Below are positions 14,935 to 23,400 of a stretch of DNA of 38,435 nucleotides, one piece after another; position 1 is the first letter of the stretch, and each line of letters starts with the position of its first letter. The notes beneath the pieces are model-generated. The model was given only the letters and a program-made list of their open reading frames with translations, searched no databases and was not told the origin of the DNA. The position numbers and the translations under genes were made by a program. The stretch is from Alkalilacustris brevis (lineage in GTDB: Bacteria; Pseudomonadota; Alphaproteobacteria; Rhodobacterales; Rhodobacteraceae). Where the stretch lies: contig NZ_QNVJ01000041.1 in the NCBI RefSeq assembly GCF_003350345.1, forward strand, positions 1-38,435. Direction: 5' to 3'.

Positions 14935-14961
14935 GGGCCTGCGGCCCTTGATTCCGCGCCG
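14926..14961 (-). repeat. Partial inverted copy of dispersed repeat (right arm only)
   Basis: These 36 bases are the exact reverse complement of 12090-12125, the GC-rich arm of repeat copy 2. The AT-rich core of the repeat is not present nearby. Confidence 0.85.
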
Positions 14962-15033
14962 GCAGGACATGGCCTGCGACGACTGCTCGGCCGGCTGGGC
15001 AACATACCGCTGCCCGCCAGTCCCCGAACGCGC

Positions 15034-15348
15034 CTACCCTTCACGCCCGGCCTTTTCCGCAATCCCCGAAACCCCCTCGCGCCGCGCCAGTTCCGCCAGC
15101 ACATCGTCGAGCGCAATGTCGCGCGCGGCCAGCATCACCAGCAGGTGATACAGAACATCGGCCGCCTCGCTGGTCAGGCGCGCGCGGTCACCTTTCACTG
15201 CTTCGATCACGGCCTCGATCGCCTCTTCGCCGAATTTCTCGGCAGCCTTCTCGGGCCCCTTGGCCAGCAGCCGCGCGGTCCAGGAGCTTTCCGGGTCGGC
15301 GCCCTTGCGCGACTCGATGGTGGCGGCCAGCCGTTCCAATGCGCTCAT
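15034..15348 (-). CDS. hisE: Phosphoribosyl-ATP diphosphatase HisE
   Basis: HisE (104 residues) hydrolyses phosphoribosyl-ATP to phosphoribosyl-AMP and diphosphate, the second step of histidine synthesis. The all-alpha NTP-pyrophosphohydrolase core is clear: [30 protein letters not shown], then [20 protein letters not shown], with the metal-binding Glu/Asp residues of the ExxE and ExxD pattern. The length is normal for a stand-alone HisE not fused to HisI. The ATG overlaps the hisF stop by 4 bases, so it is the last gene of hisA-hisF-hisE. Confidence 0.96.
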   Translation of the reverse strand: MSALERLAATIESRKGADPESSWTARLLAKGPEKAAEKFGEEAIEAVIEAVKGDRARLTSEAADVLYHLLVMLAARDIALDDVLAELARREGVSGIAEKAGREG

Positions 15349-16106
15349 GTCAGCCTCACGGGGATGCCTGCGCGGGCCATGTGCTCCTTGGCCTCGCGGA
15401 TGGTGAATTCGCCGAAATGGAAGATCGAGGCCGCGAGCACCGCGCTGGCGTGGCCCTCGATCACCCCTTCGACCAGGTGATCCAGCGTGCCCACTCCACC
15501 GCTGGCGATCACCGGGATCGGCACCGCATCTGAGATGGCGCGGGTGAGCGGCAGGTTGAACCCCGCGCGCGTGCCGTCACGGTCCATCGAGGTGAGCAAA
15601 ATCTCGCCCGCCCCCTTTGCCGCGACCGTGCGGGCAAATTCCACTGCGTCGATGCCGGTCGGGCGCCGCCCGCCATGGGTGAAGATCTCCCACTTGCCGG
15701 GGCTGACGGTCTTGGCATCTATCGCCACCACGATGCACTGGCTGCCGAAGCGTTCCGCCGCGCGGGCCACCACATCCGGGTCGGCCACCGCCGCCGAGTT
15801 GAAGCTGACCTTGTCGGCCCCCGCCAGCAGCAAAGCGCGCACATCCTCCGGGCTGCGCACGCCGCCCCCCACCGTAAGCGGCATGAAGCAGTGCTCGGCC
15901 GTGCGGCGCACCAGGTCGAACATGGTACCGCGATTTTCGTGCGTGGCGTGGATATCGAGAAAGCACAACTCGTCCGCGCCGGCGGCGTCATAGGCAATCG
16001 CGGCCTCGACCGGGTCGCCCGCGTCGCGCAGATCGACAAAGTTCACGCCCTTGACCACGCGGCCATCGGCCACGTCGAGGCATGGGATGATGCGGGTCTT
16101 CAGCAT
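15345..16106 (-). CDS. hisF: Imidazole glycerol phosphate synthase cyclase subunit HisF
   Basis: HisF (253 residues) is the TIM-barrel half of IGP synthase. It uses ammonia from HisH to turn PRFAR into imidazole glycerol phosphate and AICAR. The catalytic aspartates lie in [18 protein letters not shown] and VVAIDAKTV. The phosphate sites [10 protein letters not shown] and [13 protein letters not shown] are intact. The partner hisH is not in the window. It is second in the minus-strand his operon: 55 bases after hisA, and overlapping hisE by 4 bases. Confidence 0.97.
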   Translation of the reverse strand: MLKTRIIPCLDVADGRVVKGVNFVDLRDAGDPVEAAIAYDAAGADELCFLDIHATHENRGTMFDLVRRTAEHCFMPLTVGGGVRSPEDVRALLLAGADKVSFNSAAVADPDVVARAAERFGSQCIVVAIDAKTVSPGKWEIFTHGGRRPTGIDAVEFARTVAAKGAGEILLTSMDRDGTRAGFNLPLTRAISDAVPIPVIASGGVGTLDHLVEGVIEGHASAVLAASIFHFGEFTIREAKEHMARAGIPVRLT

Positions 16107-16161
16107 GGTTTCTCCGCCTGGCGGTCTTGCAGGGTGCTTCTGGCCCAGCCGGGCCGATCAA

Positions 16162-16881
16162 TCAAGCCCGCAGCGCCGCCAGCGCCGCGCGCAGGTCAAG
16201 CGCGCCGTCATAAAGCGCGCGCCCCGAGATCGCCCCGGCGATACCCCCCGCATCACGCAACGCCATCAGGTCCGCCAGCGAGGAAACCCCGCCCGAGGCG
16301 ATCACCGGCATTGAGACCGCCGCCGCCAGTTCCGCCGTTGCGGCCACGTTCGGCCCCTGCATGGCGCCGTCGCGGGCGATGTCGGTGTAGATGATCGCGG
16401 CGATTCCGGCATCCTCGAACCGGCGCGCCATGTCGATTACCTGCTGGTCGGTTTCCTCGGCCCAGCCGCGGGTGGCCACGAGGCCGTCGCGCGCATCCAG
16501 CCCCACCGCCACCTGGCCCGGAAATGCTCGCGCCGCCTGGCGCACCAGATCGGGATTTTCCACCGCCACGGTGCCCAGGATCACCCGCGCCAGCCCGCGC
16601 GAAAGCCAGCGCTCGATGGTGGCCATGTCGCGGATGCCGCCACCAAGCTGGCAGGGCACATCCACTGCGGCGAGAATACCCTCGACCGCCGCGCCATTGA
16701 CCGGCTGGCCGGCAAATGCACCGTTGAGGTCGACCAGATGCAGCCATTCGCAGCCCGCATCCACGAACGCCCGCGCCTGCGCGGCCGGGTCATCGCCGAA
16801 CACGGTGGCCTTGTCCATCTCGCCGCGCAGCAGCCGGACGCATTGGCCATCCTTGAGGTCGATTGCAGGATAAAGGATCAT
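16162..16881 (-). CDS. hisA: ProFAR isomerase HisA
   Basis: HisA (239 residues) isomerises ProFAR to PRFAR, the substrate of HisF. It is a TIM barrel with the catalytic Asp in [18 protein letters not shown] and a second Asp in [16 protein letters not shown]. The phosphate loops are QLGGGIRDM and [10 protein letters not shown]. It is the first gene of the hisA-hisF-hisE run. A perfect 10-base inverted repeat at 16931-16957 lies in its upstream region and could take part in control. Confidence 0.97.
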   Translation of the reverse strand: MILYPAIDLKDGQCVRLLRGEMDKATVFGDDPAAQARAFVDAGCEWLHLVDLNGAFAGQPVNGAAVEGILAAVDVPCQLGGGIRDMATIERWLSRGLARVILGTVAVENPDLVRQAARAFPGQVAVGLDARDGLVATRGWAEETDQQVIDMARRFEDAGIAAIIYTDIARDGAMQGPNVAATAELAAAVSMPVIASGGVSSLADLMALRDAGGIAGAISGRALYDGALDLRAALAALRA

Positions 16882-16930
16882 TGGCGGCTCCGGGGCTGTG
16901 ATTGGCGGATGCGCTGCTCAATAGCCTGCT

Positions 16931-16957
16931 TTGCGCGGGCGTGCAAAGCCCGCGCAA
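16931..16957. repeat. Perfect 10-base inverted repeat upstream of hisA
   Basis: TTGCGCGGGC (16931-16940) and GCCCGCGCAA (16948-16957) flank a 7-base loop, GTGCAAA. No T-run follows on either strand, so an operator or leader hairpin is likelier than a terminator. It lies between divergent hisA and the transporter genes and could serve either. Confidence 0.6.
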
Positions 16958-17022
16958 TAATCGACCAAATGATCAGAAATGGCCCACGCAATCAGGCCCT
17001 TGCGCAGCTTTGCTTGCATGGT

Positions 17023-17060
17023 GCGGCAAGCCCCGCTAAGGGCTGGGGCAACCTTGCCGC
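17023..17060 (+). promoter_or_regulatory. Hairpin just before the 69-residue membrane protein gene
   Basis: GCGGCAAG (17023-17030) pairs with CTTGCCGC (17053-17060). Inside, AGCCC and GGGCT, or CCCC and GGGG, give two alternative inner stems. The ribosome-binding site GGAGG follows within a few bases, so the structure could affect translation start. It matches no riboswitch I know. Confidence 0.4.
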
Positions 17061-17075
17061 GCGGAGGATGCAGCC

Positions 17076-17285
17076 ATGCCCGCCCCTTCACCGAAACCGC
17101 CCCGGGGCGCCGGGCTCTGGCTTGGGGTCATGGTGCTGCTGATCCTCGCAGGCATAATCGTGCCCTATGGCCTTCTGGGCGGGTCCGAGCCGGGGCTGGG
17201 CATCGCCGCCTTCTGGCTGGTTTTCGGGCTGGCGGTGGCGGGGATGATCCTTGCCGGAGTCGCCCGCTGGAGGGACAAGCCATGA
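17076..17285 (+). CDS. Small two-helix membrane protein paired with an SSS transporter
   Basis: This 69-residue protein has a short basic start (PSPKPPRGAG), one hydrophobic helix (LWLGVMVLLILAGIIVPYGL), a loop with SEPGLG, and a second helix (IAAFWLVFGLAVAGMILAGV) ending WRDKP. Small two-helix proteins of the DUF3311/YhdT/DUF4212 sort often precede sodium:solute symporters and are thought to act as partners. I cannot say which family this one belongs to. GGAGG precedes the ATG, and the stop overlaps the transporter start in an ATGA, so the two are translationally coupled. Confidence 0.85.
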   Translation: MPAPSPKPPRGAGLWLGVMVLLILAGIIVPYGLLGGSEPGLGIAAFWLVFGLAVAGMILAGVARWRDKP

Positions 17286-18757
17286 TCGCGCCGGGGCTGA
17301 TCTGGGGCGTCATCGCCACCTTTGCCGCGCTCGGCATTGCCATCGCCCTGCGCGCTGCGCGCGCCAATACCGGCACAGTGGGTGATTACTACCTTGGCGG
17401 ACGGGCGATTGGCGGGATGGTCGCGGGGCTGTCCTATGCGGCCACGACCTATTCGGCCTTCATGCTGGTGGTGCTTACGGGGCTGACCTATCGCGGCGGC
17501 ATCGGCGCGTTGGGATTCGAGCTGATCTATTTCGCGGGCCTCGCGCTGCTGGTGGTCTTTGCGCCGCGGTTCTGGTTGGTGGCGCGGCGCTGGGGCTTCA
17601 TCACGCCCACCGAGATGGTCGGCGCGCGCTATGGCGACCGGCGCGTGGCGCAGGTGATGGCGGGGGTGAGCCTGGTCTTCCTGCTGCCCTATTGCACCAC
17701 CCAGATGGCAGGGATCGGGCTGCTGCTATCGGGGGTGACAGGCGGCGGGATCAGCCTGTTCCAGGCCGTGGCGATCGGCGCGGCGCTGGCGATGTTCTGG
17801 GCAGTGGTGGCAGGGCTGCGCTCGGTCGCGTGGACGGATGCGGCGCTGTCAGTCGTGATGTTCATCTCGGGGCTGCTGGCGGTGGGCTTTGCCATTCACG
17901 CCCTCGGCGGCTGGGGCACCTTCGTCGAGACCGCGCAGCGCGACCACGGCCCGTGGCTGGACGTGCCGGGGCCGGGGCTGTGGAGCCTTGGCACCTTTCT
18001 GGCGCTGTCTTTCCCGTGGTTCTTTTTCGCGCTGTCCAATCCGCAGGTCAGCCAGCGGCTGTTCATCCTGCGCGATTTCGCGGCGATGCGGCGGATGATC
18101 CTGTGGGTGCTGGGCTTTGGCCTGATCATCACGCTGGTGGCGGTGCTCTGGGGCTTTGCCGCGCTGCAACTGACGCCGGGGCTCGAGAATACCTCGATGG
18201 CGACGCCGGCGCTGCTGACTTCGGGGGCGATCCCGGTCTGGGTGGCGCTGCTGCTTATCCTCGGCATCCTGTCGGCGGCTGTCTCGACGCTCGATTCGAT
18301 CGCGCTGACGGTTGGGGCGATGGTGGCGCGCGATTTCATCCGGCGCGAGCGCCAGACCAGCGATGCGCGCCAGATCATGGCTGGGCGCGTGGTGATGGTG
18401 CTGGTGATCCTGTTCGCCAGCTATTTCGCACTGCAACAGGCGCAGATCGTCGACCAGTTGGCCGCGCTCTCGGCGGCGGGGCTGCTGGTGGCGGTGCCGC
18501 CGATCATCGGGGCGTTCTTCTGGCGCCGGGGCACGGCGGCGGGGGCGCTGGCGGGGATGCTGGGCGGCGCAGTGCTGGCGGTATGGCTGGCAATGATCCA
18601 GGGCGTCAGCGTTTTTGATCCGACCCTGCCCTTCTCCGTGGCTGCCATGAGCACGGCGCTCTTCATCGGGGTGAGCCTGCTCACCCGGCCCCGCCCCGAG
18701 GCGCTGGATTTCCAGACCGAGATCGCCGAGGCGCTGGCGCGGCACCGGGCGTTCTGA
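17282..18757 (+). CDS. Sodium:solute symporter (SSS family)
   Basis: This 491-residue inner-membrane protein has about 13 predicted helices and the SSS signature. Near the N-terminus it has GDYYLGGRAIGGMVAGLSYAATTYSAFMLVVLTG, the substrate and first sodium region. In the middle it has FALSNPQVSQRLFILRD, and later the LSAAVSTLDSIALTVGAMVARD motif that holds the second sodium site. It probably imports an organic solute with sodium. The substrate (carboxylate, amino acid or vitamin) cannot be told from sequence. It is coupled to the 69-residue protein before it. No terminator is visible after it, only the dispersed repeat copy 3. Confidence 0.93.
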   Translation: MIAPGLIWGVIATFAALGIAIALRAARANTGTVGDYYLGGRAIGGMVAGLSYAATTYSAFMLVVLTGLTYRGGIGALGFELIYFAGLALLVVFAPRFWLVARRWGFITPTEMVGARYGDRRVAQVMAGVSLVFLLPYCTTQMAGIGLLLSGVTGGGISLFQAVAIGAALAMFWAVVAGLRSVAWTDAALSVVMFISGLLAVGFAIHALGGWGTFVETAQRDHGPWLDVPGPGLWSLGTFLALSFPWFFFALSNPQVSQRLFILRDFAAMRRMILWVLGFGLIITLVAVLWGFAALQLTPGLENTSMATPALLTSGAIPVWVALLLILGILSAAVSTLDSIALTVGAMVARDFIRRERQTSDARQIMAGRVVMVLVILFASYFALQQAQIVDQLAALSAAGLLVAVPPIIGAFFWRRGTAAGALAGMLGGAVLAVWLAMIQGVSVFDPTLPFSVAAMSTALFIGVSLLTRPRPEALDFQTEIAEALARHRAF

Positions 18758-18870
18758 GGGGGCGATCAGCCCGGGTTGCGCGCGCAAACTCCTGCCGGCA
18801 CCGCCAGCGCGCGAACCAACGCCTGTATCAAGCCCTGGCCCGGCAGGAGGCCCGCCGCGCGCCCCTTGCC

Positions 18871-18920
18871 CGCGGGGGCCTCCGGCGGGGATATTTTTCT
18901 CACAGTGAAGGGGCAGGCGC
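18871..18920 (-). repeat. Dispersed intergenic repeat, copy 3
   Basis: On the minus strand the core reads CCCCTTCACTGTGAGAAAAA, then TATCCCCGCCGGAGGC, matching the other copies. It lies between the convergent ends of the symporter gene and ruvB. The rest of 18758-19051 holds no gene that I can see. Confidence 0.75.
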
Positions 18921-19051
18921 GGCGCAAGTTCGGAGCGTATACCCCCAGATGAGGCACATGGCGCGCCTTTGGCGTAGCGGGGACGGGCCTGGCCGCGCGT
19001 GGCTCGCCCGTGTCGGTAGACGGTGACCTTCAGCCAGAGCCGGGCAAGGGT

Positions 19052-20101
19052 CTACTCCCCGTCGAACAGCGCGCCCTGCCCGCCGCCATTCTCGCGCGGT
19101 GGGGGGGCAAGGCCCAGGTGCCGCCAGGCGCGGCTGGCCAACATCCGCCCGCGCGGGGTGCGCGCGATCAGCCCCTGCTGGAGCAGGAAGGGCTCGATCA
19201 CCTCTTCGATGGCGTCGCGGCTTTCCGACAGCGCGGCCGAGATCGTCTCGACCCCCACAGGCCCGCCGCCGTAGTTCTCGGCCAGAAGCGTCAGATAGCG
19301 CCGGTCGGCGCCGTCGAGCCCCAGCTTGTCCACCCGCAGCCGGCTGAGCGCATTGTCGGCCAGCGCGCGGGTCAGCCGCCCGTCGCCTTCAACGAGGGCA
19401 AAATCGACCACCCGGCGCAGCAACCGCCCGGCGATGCGCGGGGTGCCGCGCGCGCGTTTGGCGATCTCGGCCACGCCATCGGCCTCGGCCTCCACGCCCA
19501 GAAGGCGGGCACCACGGGTCACGATCTCGGCCAGTTCAAGCTCGGAATAGAACTCAAGCCGGGTGGGAATGCCGAAACGGTCGCGCAAGGGCGTGGTCAG
19601 GAGCCCCAGCCGCGTGGTCGCGCCCACCAGCGTGAAAGGCTGCAACTCGATCCGCACGGTGCGCGCGGCCGGGCCTTCGCCGATCACCAGATCGAGCTGG
19701 AAATCCTCGAGCGCAGGGTAAAGCACCTCTTCCACCGCCGGGTTCAGCCGGTGAATCTCGTCGATGAACAGCACGTCGCGCGCGTCGAGATTGGTCAGGA
19801 TCGCCGCCAGGTCGCCGGCGCGGGCCAGCACCGGCCCCGAGGTCATGCGAAAGCCCACGCCAAGTTCGCGCGCCATGATCTGCGCCAGCGTCGTCTTGCC
19901 CAGGCCCGGCGGGCCGTAGAACAGCGTGTGATCCATCGCCTCGCCCCGCATCCGGGCGCTTTCGATGAAGACGCGCAGATTGGCGCGGGCCTCGGCCTGG
20001 CCGATGAACTCGTCCAGCACCTGCGGGCGCAGGGCCTTGTCCATCTCGGGCGCGTCCTCGGGGCGCGGATCGGGGCGCAGGGTCGGGTCGGGGGGGGTCA
20101 T
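19052..20101 (-). CDS. ruvB: Holliday junction helicase motor RuvB
   Basis: RuvB (349 residues) is the AAA+ hexameric motor that drives branch migration with RuvA. It opens with [19 protein letters not shown]. Walker A is [17 protein letters not shown], Walker B is [16 protein letters not shown], sensor 1 is in [21 protein letters not shown] (with the arginine finger), and sensor 2 is in [13 protein letters not shown]. The C-terminal winged helix ends [10 protein letters not shown]. The length is usual. It follows ruvA after a gap of 177 bases, wider than within ruvC-ruvA. Confidence 0.97.
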   Translation of the reverse strand: MTPPDPTLRPDPRPEDAPEMDKALRPQVLDEFIGQAEARANLRVFIESARMRGEAMDHTLFYGPPGLGKTTLAQIMARELGVGFRMTSGPVLARAGDLAAILTNLDARDVLFIDEIHRLNPAVEEVLYPALEDFQLDLVIGEGPAARTVRIELQPFTLVGATTRLGLLTTPLRDRFGIPTRLEFYSELELAEIVTRGARLLGVEAEADGVAEIAKRARGTPRIAGRLLRRVVDFALVEGDGRLTRALADNALSRLRVDKLGLDGADRRYLTLLAENYGGGPVGVETISAALSESRDAIEEVIEPFLLQQGLIARTPRGRMLASRAWRHLGLAPPPRENGGGQGALFDGE

Positions 20102-20278
20102 GGCCGCCTCTGTCCTCGAATTGCGGGGCGAAGCCGCGCAGCCCTGCGGGGGCTGACACCAAATTCGGCTGATCGGTTCGGAACGCCTGGACAGGGAAAT
20201 ACCGTCGGCCTTCTCAACCGATCGCCCCCGTCCGGCACGGCAGGCATTTCAGCAATCTGCGGGCAGTCTTGCATCGCG

Positions 20279-20962
20279 CTACCCCTTGGGTGCCAGCAAT
20301 TTCAGCGCGGCGCGGATCAGGCCGGATGTGTCGGCCTCATCCGCCTCGCGCGCGGCCTGCGCCACGGCGCCCGCCGCCTCCGACTGGCCATAGCCCAGAT
20401 TGACCAGCGCCGAAAGCGCCTCGGCGCTGGCCGCGCGCGCGGTCGGTTGCGGGACAGTTTCGACCAGAGCCGCCGCGTCGGCACCGGCAGGTGCGGTGGA
20501 CGGCGGCGCGCTGGCGTCACCGGCCTGTGCCGTGGCGCCCGCACTGGCCATCGCCATCAGCATCGGCGCCTTGTCTTTCAACTCGTTGGTGATGCGCTGC
20601 GCCAGTTTCGGCCCCACCCCTGGCGCGGCCTTGAGCGCGGCCCAGTCGCCCAGATTCAGCGCCTGCACCGCCCCCGCCGCGCCCAGCGTGCCCAGGATCG
20701 CCATGGAGGCCTTGGCCCCCACCCCCTGCACGGTGGTCAGCATCCGGTGACACTCCTTTTCGGCCATGGTGGGAAAGCCGAAAAGCTGTAGCAGATCCTC
20801 GCGCACAACCAGATCGGTATAAAGCGCCACAGCCCCACCGGGCGCGGGCATCTGCGCCAACGTCCGGTCCGAGACATGCACGACATAGCCCACGCCCTGC
20901 ACGTCGATCAGCACATGATCGGCACCTAAATGGTCAAGCCGCCCGGCAATGCGCCCGATCAT
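20279..20962 (-). CDS. ruvA: Holliday junction DNA-binding protein RuvA
   Basis: RuvA (227 residues) binds the four-way junction as a tetramer and recruits RuvB. The N-terminal OB domain starts [30 protein letters not shown]. The helix-hairpin-helix repeats include [21 protein letters not shown] and [19 protein letters not shown]. The C-terminal RuvB-binding domain is [22 protein letters not shown]. The linker of domains II and III (about 150-175) is longer and Ala/Pro-rich compared with the 203-residue E. coli protein. The start overlaps the ruvC stop by 4 bases. Confidence 0.96.
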   Translation of the reverse strand: MIGRIAGRLDHLGADHVLIDVQGVGYVVHVSDRTLAQMPAPGGAVALYTDLVVREDLLQLFGFPTMAEKECHRMLTTVQGVGAKASMAILGTLGAAGAVQALNLGDWAALKAAPGVGPKLAQRITNELKDKAPMLMAMASAGATAQAGDASAPPSTAPAGADAAALVETVPQPTARAASAEALSALVNLGYGQSEAAGAVAQAAREADEADTSGLIRAALKLLAPKG

Positions 20963-21468
20963 CGCCCCGCCCCTCCGGCAATCGCCGCCGCCAGCCGCCC
21001 CGAGGCCTGCATCTGGAAGGCATGGCAGATCGCCACCGCCAGCGCATCGGCGGCATCAGGCCCGGCGATCTGTACGCCCGGCAATTGCAGCCGCACCATG
21101 TGATCGACCTGCACCTTGGCCGCGTGCCCCACCCCGACCACGGCCTTCTTGACGGCATTGGGCGCGTATTCGCCCACGCTCAGCCCCGCCTGCGCGGGCA
21201 CCAGCAGCGCGATGGCGCGCGCATGGCCCAGCTTGAGCGTGGCCACCGCGTCCTTGTTGACGAAGGTCTGTTCGACCGCCGCGCAATCGGGCCTTTGCGC
21301 CGCGACCACGGCTGCAAGCTGGCTGTGCAGGCTGTGCAGCCGCGTGGCCAGGTCATCGCCTTCCGAATGCAGCACCCCGTTGGCGATGTGGCGCATCCGG
21401 CCGCGCGCGCTTTCGATCACGCCCCAGCCGAGGTTGCGCAAACCCGGATCGATGCCCAGAACCCGCAT
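20959..21468 (-). CDS. ruvC: Holliday junction resolvase RuvC
   Basis: RuvC (169 residues) is the dimeric nuclease that cuts junctions after RuvAB action. It has an RNase H fold: the first Asp in [19 protein letters not shown], a Glu in [24 protein letters not shown], and the Asp pair in [14 protein letters not shown]. The basic region [16 protein letters not shown] is intact. The frame is open upstream, but the family starts at the ATG at 21468. It is the first gene of ruvC-ruvA-ruvB, the usual alphaproteobacterial order. Confidence 0.97.
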   Translation of the reverse strand: MRVLGIDPGLRNLGWGVIESARGRMRHIANGVLHSEGDDLATRLHSLHSQLAAVVAAQRPDCAAVEQTFVNKDAVATLKLGHARAIALLVPAQAGLSVGEYAPNAVKKAVVGVGHAAKVQVDHMVRLQLPGVQIAGPDAADALAVAICHAFQMQASGRLAAAIAGGAGR

Positions 21469-21650
21469 GATGATGCCCCTGCCCCGCCTTGCCTGCTTTC
21501 GCCGTCGTTCTTGGGCCCTGACTAGCACGAAAAGAGAACATCTGCCAAGGCCCGTCGCGGCACGCGCGGGATGGAAAAGGTTGCCGGACCCTGCCCGCGC
21601 CGCGCTTGACGGCATTTCGCCCAGGGGCGCCCGGCCTGTGCCGCAGCGCC

Positions 21651-22091
21651 TCAGTTCCAGCGCCGGGCGGCGACCTCGGCCAGCAGCCCGCCGAGAATGC
21701 CGCCAATCAGAAGGATGCCCAGCACCGGGGCGGTGAGCATCAGCGCGCCATATTCCAGCGCGATGCCGAAGGTGCCGACTGCGGCTTCGAGCGGGCCGTC
21801 GAAGCGCCGGTTCATCGAGCGGACCAGCATCTCGCGCACCGAAAAGAAAACCAGCGCCACACCCGCCGTGCAAAGCGCGCTGGTCAGCCCCACGCCCATC
21901 GCCACCCGCCAGCCGCGCCCCGCGCGCCTGCCGCTGATCCGCCAGCCGCAAAACGCCCCGAATGCCGCGCAGATGAACGAGAACGCCCCGAACACCGTCC
22001 ATTCCGGCATTTCCGGTTTGAAGGCCTCGGCGGCCAGGAACGCCACGGCGGCAAAGGCTATTGCGGCAACGAGCTTGGCCGCTGTGGGCAT
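21651..22091 (-). CDS. trgA: TrgA family membrane protein
   Basis: This 146-residue protein has four hydrophobic helices: [57 protein letters not shown] and [20 protein letters not shown]. It fits the TrgA family, first described with tellurite resistance in Rhodobacter sphaeroides. The loop [18 protein letters not shown] is a family-like feature. Its biochemical role is not established. It starts 4 bases after the cfa stop, so it is cotranscribed with the lipid-modifying gene. The ATG at 22091 begins [10 protein letters not shown]. Confidence 0.87.
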   Translation of the reverse strand: MPTAAKLVAAIAFAAVAFLAAEAFKPEMPEWTVFGAFSFICAAFGAFCGWRISGRRAGRGWRVAMGVGLTSALCTAGVALVFFSVREMLVRSMNRRFDGPLEAAVGTFGIALEYGALMLTAPVLGILLIGGILGGLLAEVAARRWN

Positions 22092-22095
22092 GGGG

Positions 22096-23310
22096 TCACC
22101 TCGCCGGTCGGGAAAGCGTGATCTGCGTCACATCGCAGATACCGCTGCGGAAGGCCGCCGCGCAAGAGGTCAGGTAAAGGTTCCACATCCGGCGGAAGCG
22201 CTCGTCGAAGCCGAGCTGCGCGATGTCCTCCCAACGGTTGTTGAAGGTGGCGTGCCAGCGCCGCAGCGTCTGGCTGTAGCTGTCGGCGAATTCCTGCGAC
22301 CCCGCCACCGCAAGCCCGGCGCGGCGGGCCTGTTCGCGCAGCACGCCCGGCCCCGGCAGCATCCCGCCCGGAAAGATGTATTTCTGGATGAAATCGACAC
22401 CCTTGCGATACTTCCCGAAACGTTCGTCCGGAACCAGGATAACCTGCAGCGTGGCCTTCGCGCCGGGCTTGAGCCGCTCACGCAGCGTATCGAAATATAC
22501 CGGCCAATAGCGTTCGCCCACGGCTTCGAACATCTCGATCGAGGCGATGCCGTCATATTGCCCGCGCGTGTCGCGGTAATCCTGCATCCGGATCTCGACC
22601 TGTTCCGACAGCCCCGCGCGGGCCATCCGCGCCACCGCGTAATCATGCTGCTCTTGCGAGATGGTCAGCCCCGTCACCTTCAGGCCCCGCTCGCGCGCGG
22701 CATATTCGGCAAAGCCGCCCCAGCCGCAGCCGATTTCCAGCACATGATCGCCGGGCCTTGCGCCGATGGCATCGACCATTGCCGCGTATTTCTGCTCCTG
22801 CGCCTTTTCCAGGCTTTCCTGCCCGGTGTGGAACAGCGCCGAGGAATAGGTCATGCTGTCATCCAGCCACAGCCGGTAGAAATCGTTTCCCAGATCGTAG
22901 TGATGGGCGATATTCCGGCGCGCCTGGAACTTGTTGTTGGAACGCAGCCAGTGGCGAAGCCGTTCCAGAACCCGCACCACCCGGCTGCCGGGGTAGTGAT
23001 CGTAAAGCGCCTCATTGCCGTCGCTGATCAGGTCGAGAAATGCCTGAAGGTCCGGCGTGGACCACCAGCCATCCATGTAAGCCTCGCAAAAGCCCAGGTC
23101 GCCCTCGCGCAGCAGCCGTGCGAAAAGATCGGTCTCATGCACATGCAGTTCGGCCACCGGGCCGGGCTGCGCCCCCTCGAGCCGAAAGCGGCGGCCATCG
23201 TCCAGCACGATATCCAGCCGCCCCCTGGCCATCCTGGCGGCCATCGCGTGAACCTGCGCGAAATAGCGCGGAAGGCCCGCCTGCCCTTGAAGAGAAGTGA
23301 TCACCTGCAT
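22096..23310 (-). CDS. cfa: Cyclopropane-fatty-acyl-phospholipid synthase family protein
   Basis: This 404-residue SAM-dependent enzyme belongs to the Cfa/mycolic acid cyclopropane synthase family, which transfers a methylene or methyl group to membrane lipid acyl chains. An N-terminal lipid-binding part of about 130 residues has DLFARLLREGDLGFCEAYMDGWW. Then comes NIAHHYDLGNDFYRLWLDDSMTYSSALF and the SAM loop VLEIGCGWGGFAEYAA (residues about 190-205). IASIEMFEAVGERYWPVYF and the C-terminal AAFRSGICDVTQITLSRP complete the family pattern. Related cfaS genes in Rhodobacter are induced by singlet oxygen through RpoE. A promoter-like sequence lies at 23339-23367. trgA follows after 4 bases. Confidence 0.92.
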   Translation of the reverse strand: MQVITSLQGQAGLPRYFAQVHAMAARMARGRLDIVLDDGRRFRLEGAQPGPVAELHVHETDLFARLLREGDLGFCEAYMDGWWSTPDLQAFLDLISDGNEALYDHYPGSRVVRVLERLRHWLRSNNKFQARRNIAHHYDLGNDFYRLWLDDSMTYSSALFHTGQESLEKAQEQKYAAMVDAIGARPGDHVLEIGCGWGGFAEYAARERGLKVTGLTISQEQHDYAVARMARAGLSEQVEIRMQDYRDTRGQYDGIASIEMFEAVGERYWPVYFDTLRERLKPGAKATLQVILVPDERFGKYRKGVDFIQKYIFPGGMLPGPGVLREQARRAGLAVAGSQEFADSYSQTLRRWHATFNNRWEDIAQLGFDERFRRMWNLYLTSCAAAFRSGICDVTQITLSRPAR

Positions 23311-23338
23311 CCTGTCCCAGCCATCCGGTTTTGTTACA

Positions 23339-23367
23339 ACTTAAGCGATTAAACGCATATCGAGCAA
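23339..23367 (-). promoter_or_regulatory. Promoter-like sequence before cfa
   Basis: On the minus strand TTGCTC (23367-23362) and TTAAGT (23344-23339) are 17 bases apart in an AT-rich patch. TAAGTT resembles -10 elements used by alternative sigma factors of the Rhodobacter stress response. No TGATC-type -35 of an RpoE promoter is present. Which sigma factor uses it is open. Confidence 0.45.
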
Positions 23368-23400
23368 GAATTGCCGCGCCCGGTGCGCATAATCGCGGCG

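Larger units (their letters stand above)
14582..15033. other. Gene-free interval with terminators, candidate small RNA and palindrome
   Basis: No ORF in these 452 bases looks coding. The interval holds two plus-strand terminators, a candidate small RNA between them, a long imperfect palindrome and a partial inverted copy of the dispersed repeat (14926-14961). Each is listed separately. Confidence 0.7.

Noticed and set aside
19010-20791. Open frame of nearly 600 codons on the plus strand
   Set aside because: It is antisense to ruvB and ruvA, which are clear. The peptide is rich in Arg, Gln and Gly, as expected of a GC-rich shadow frame.
23311-23400. RpoE (ECF) promoter before cfa
   Set aside because: A TAAGTT -10-like element is present but no TGATC-type -35 lies at the right distance, so I list it only as a general promoter candidate.
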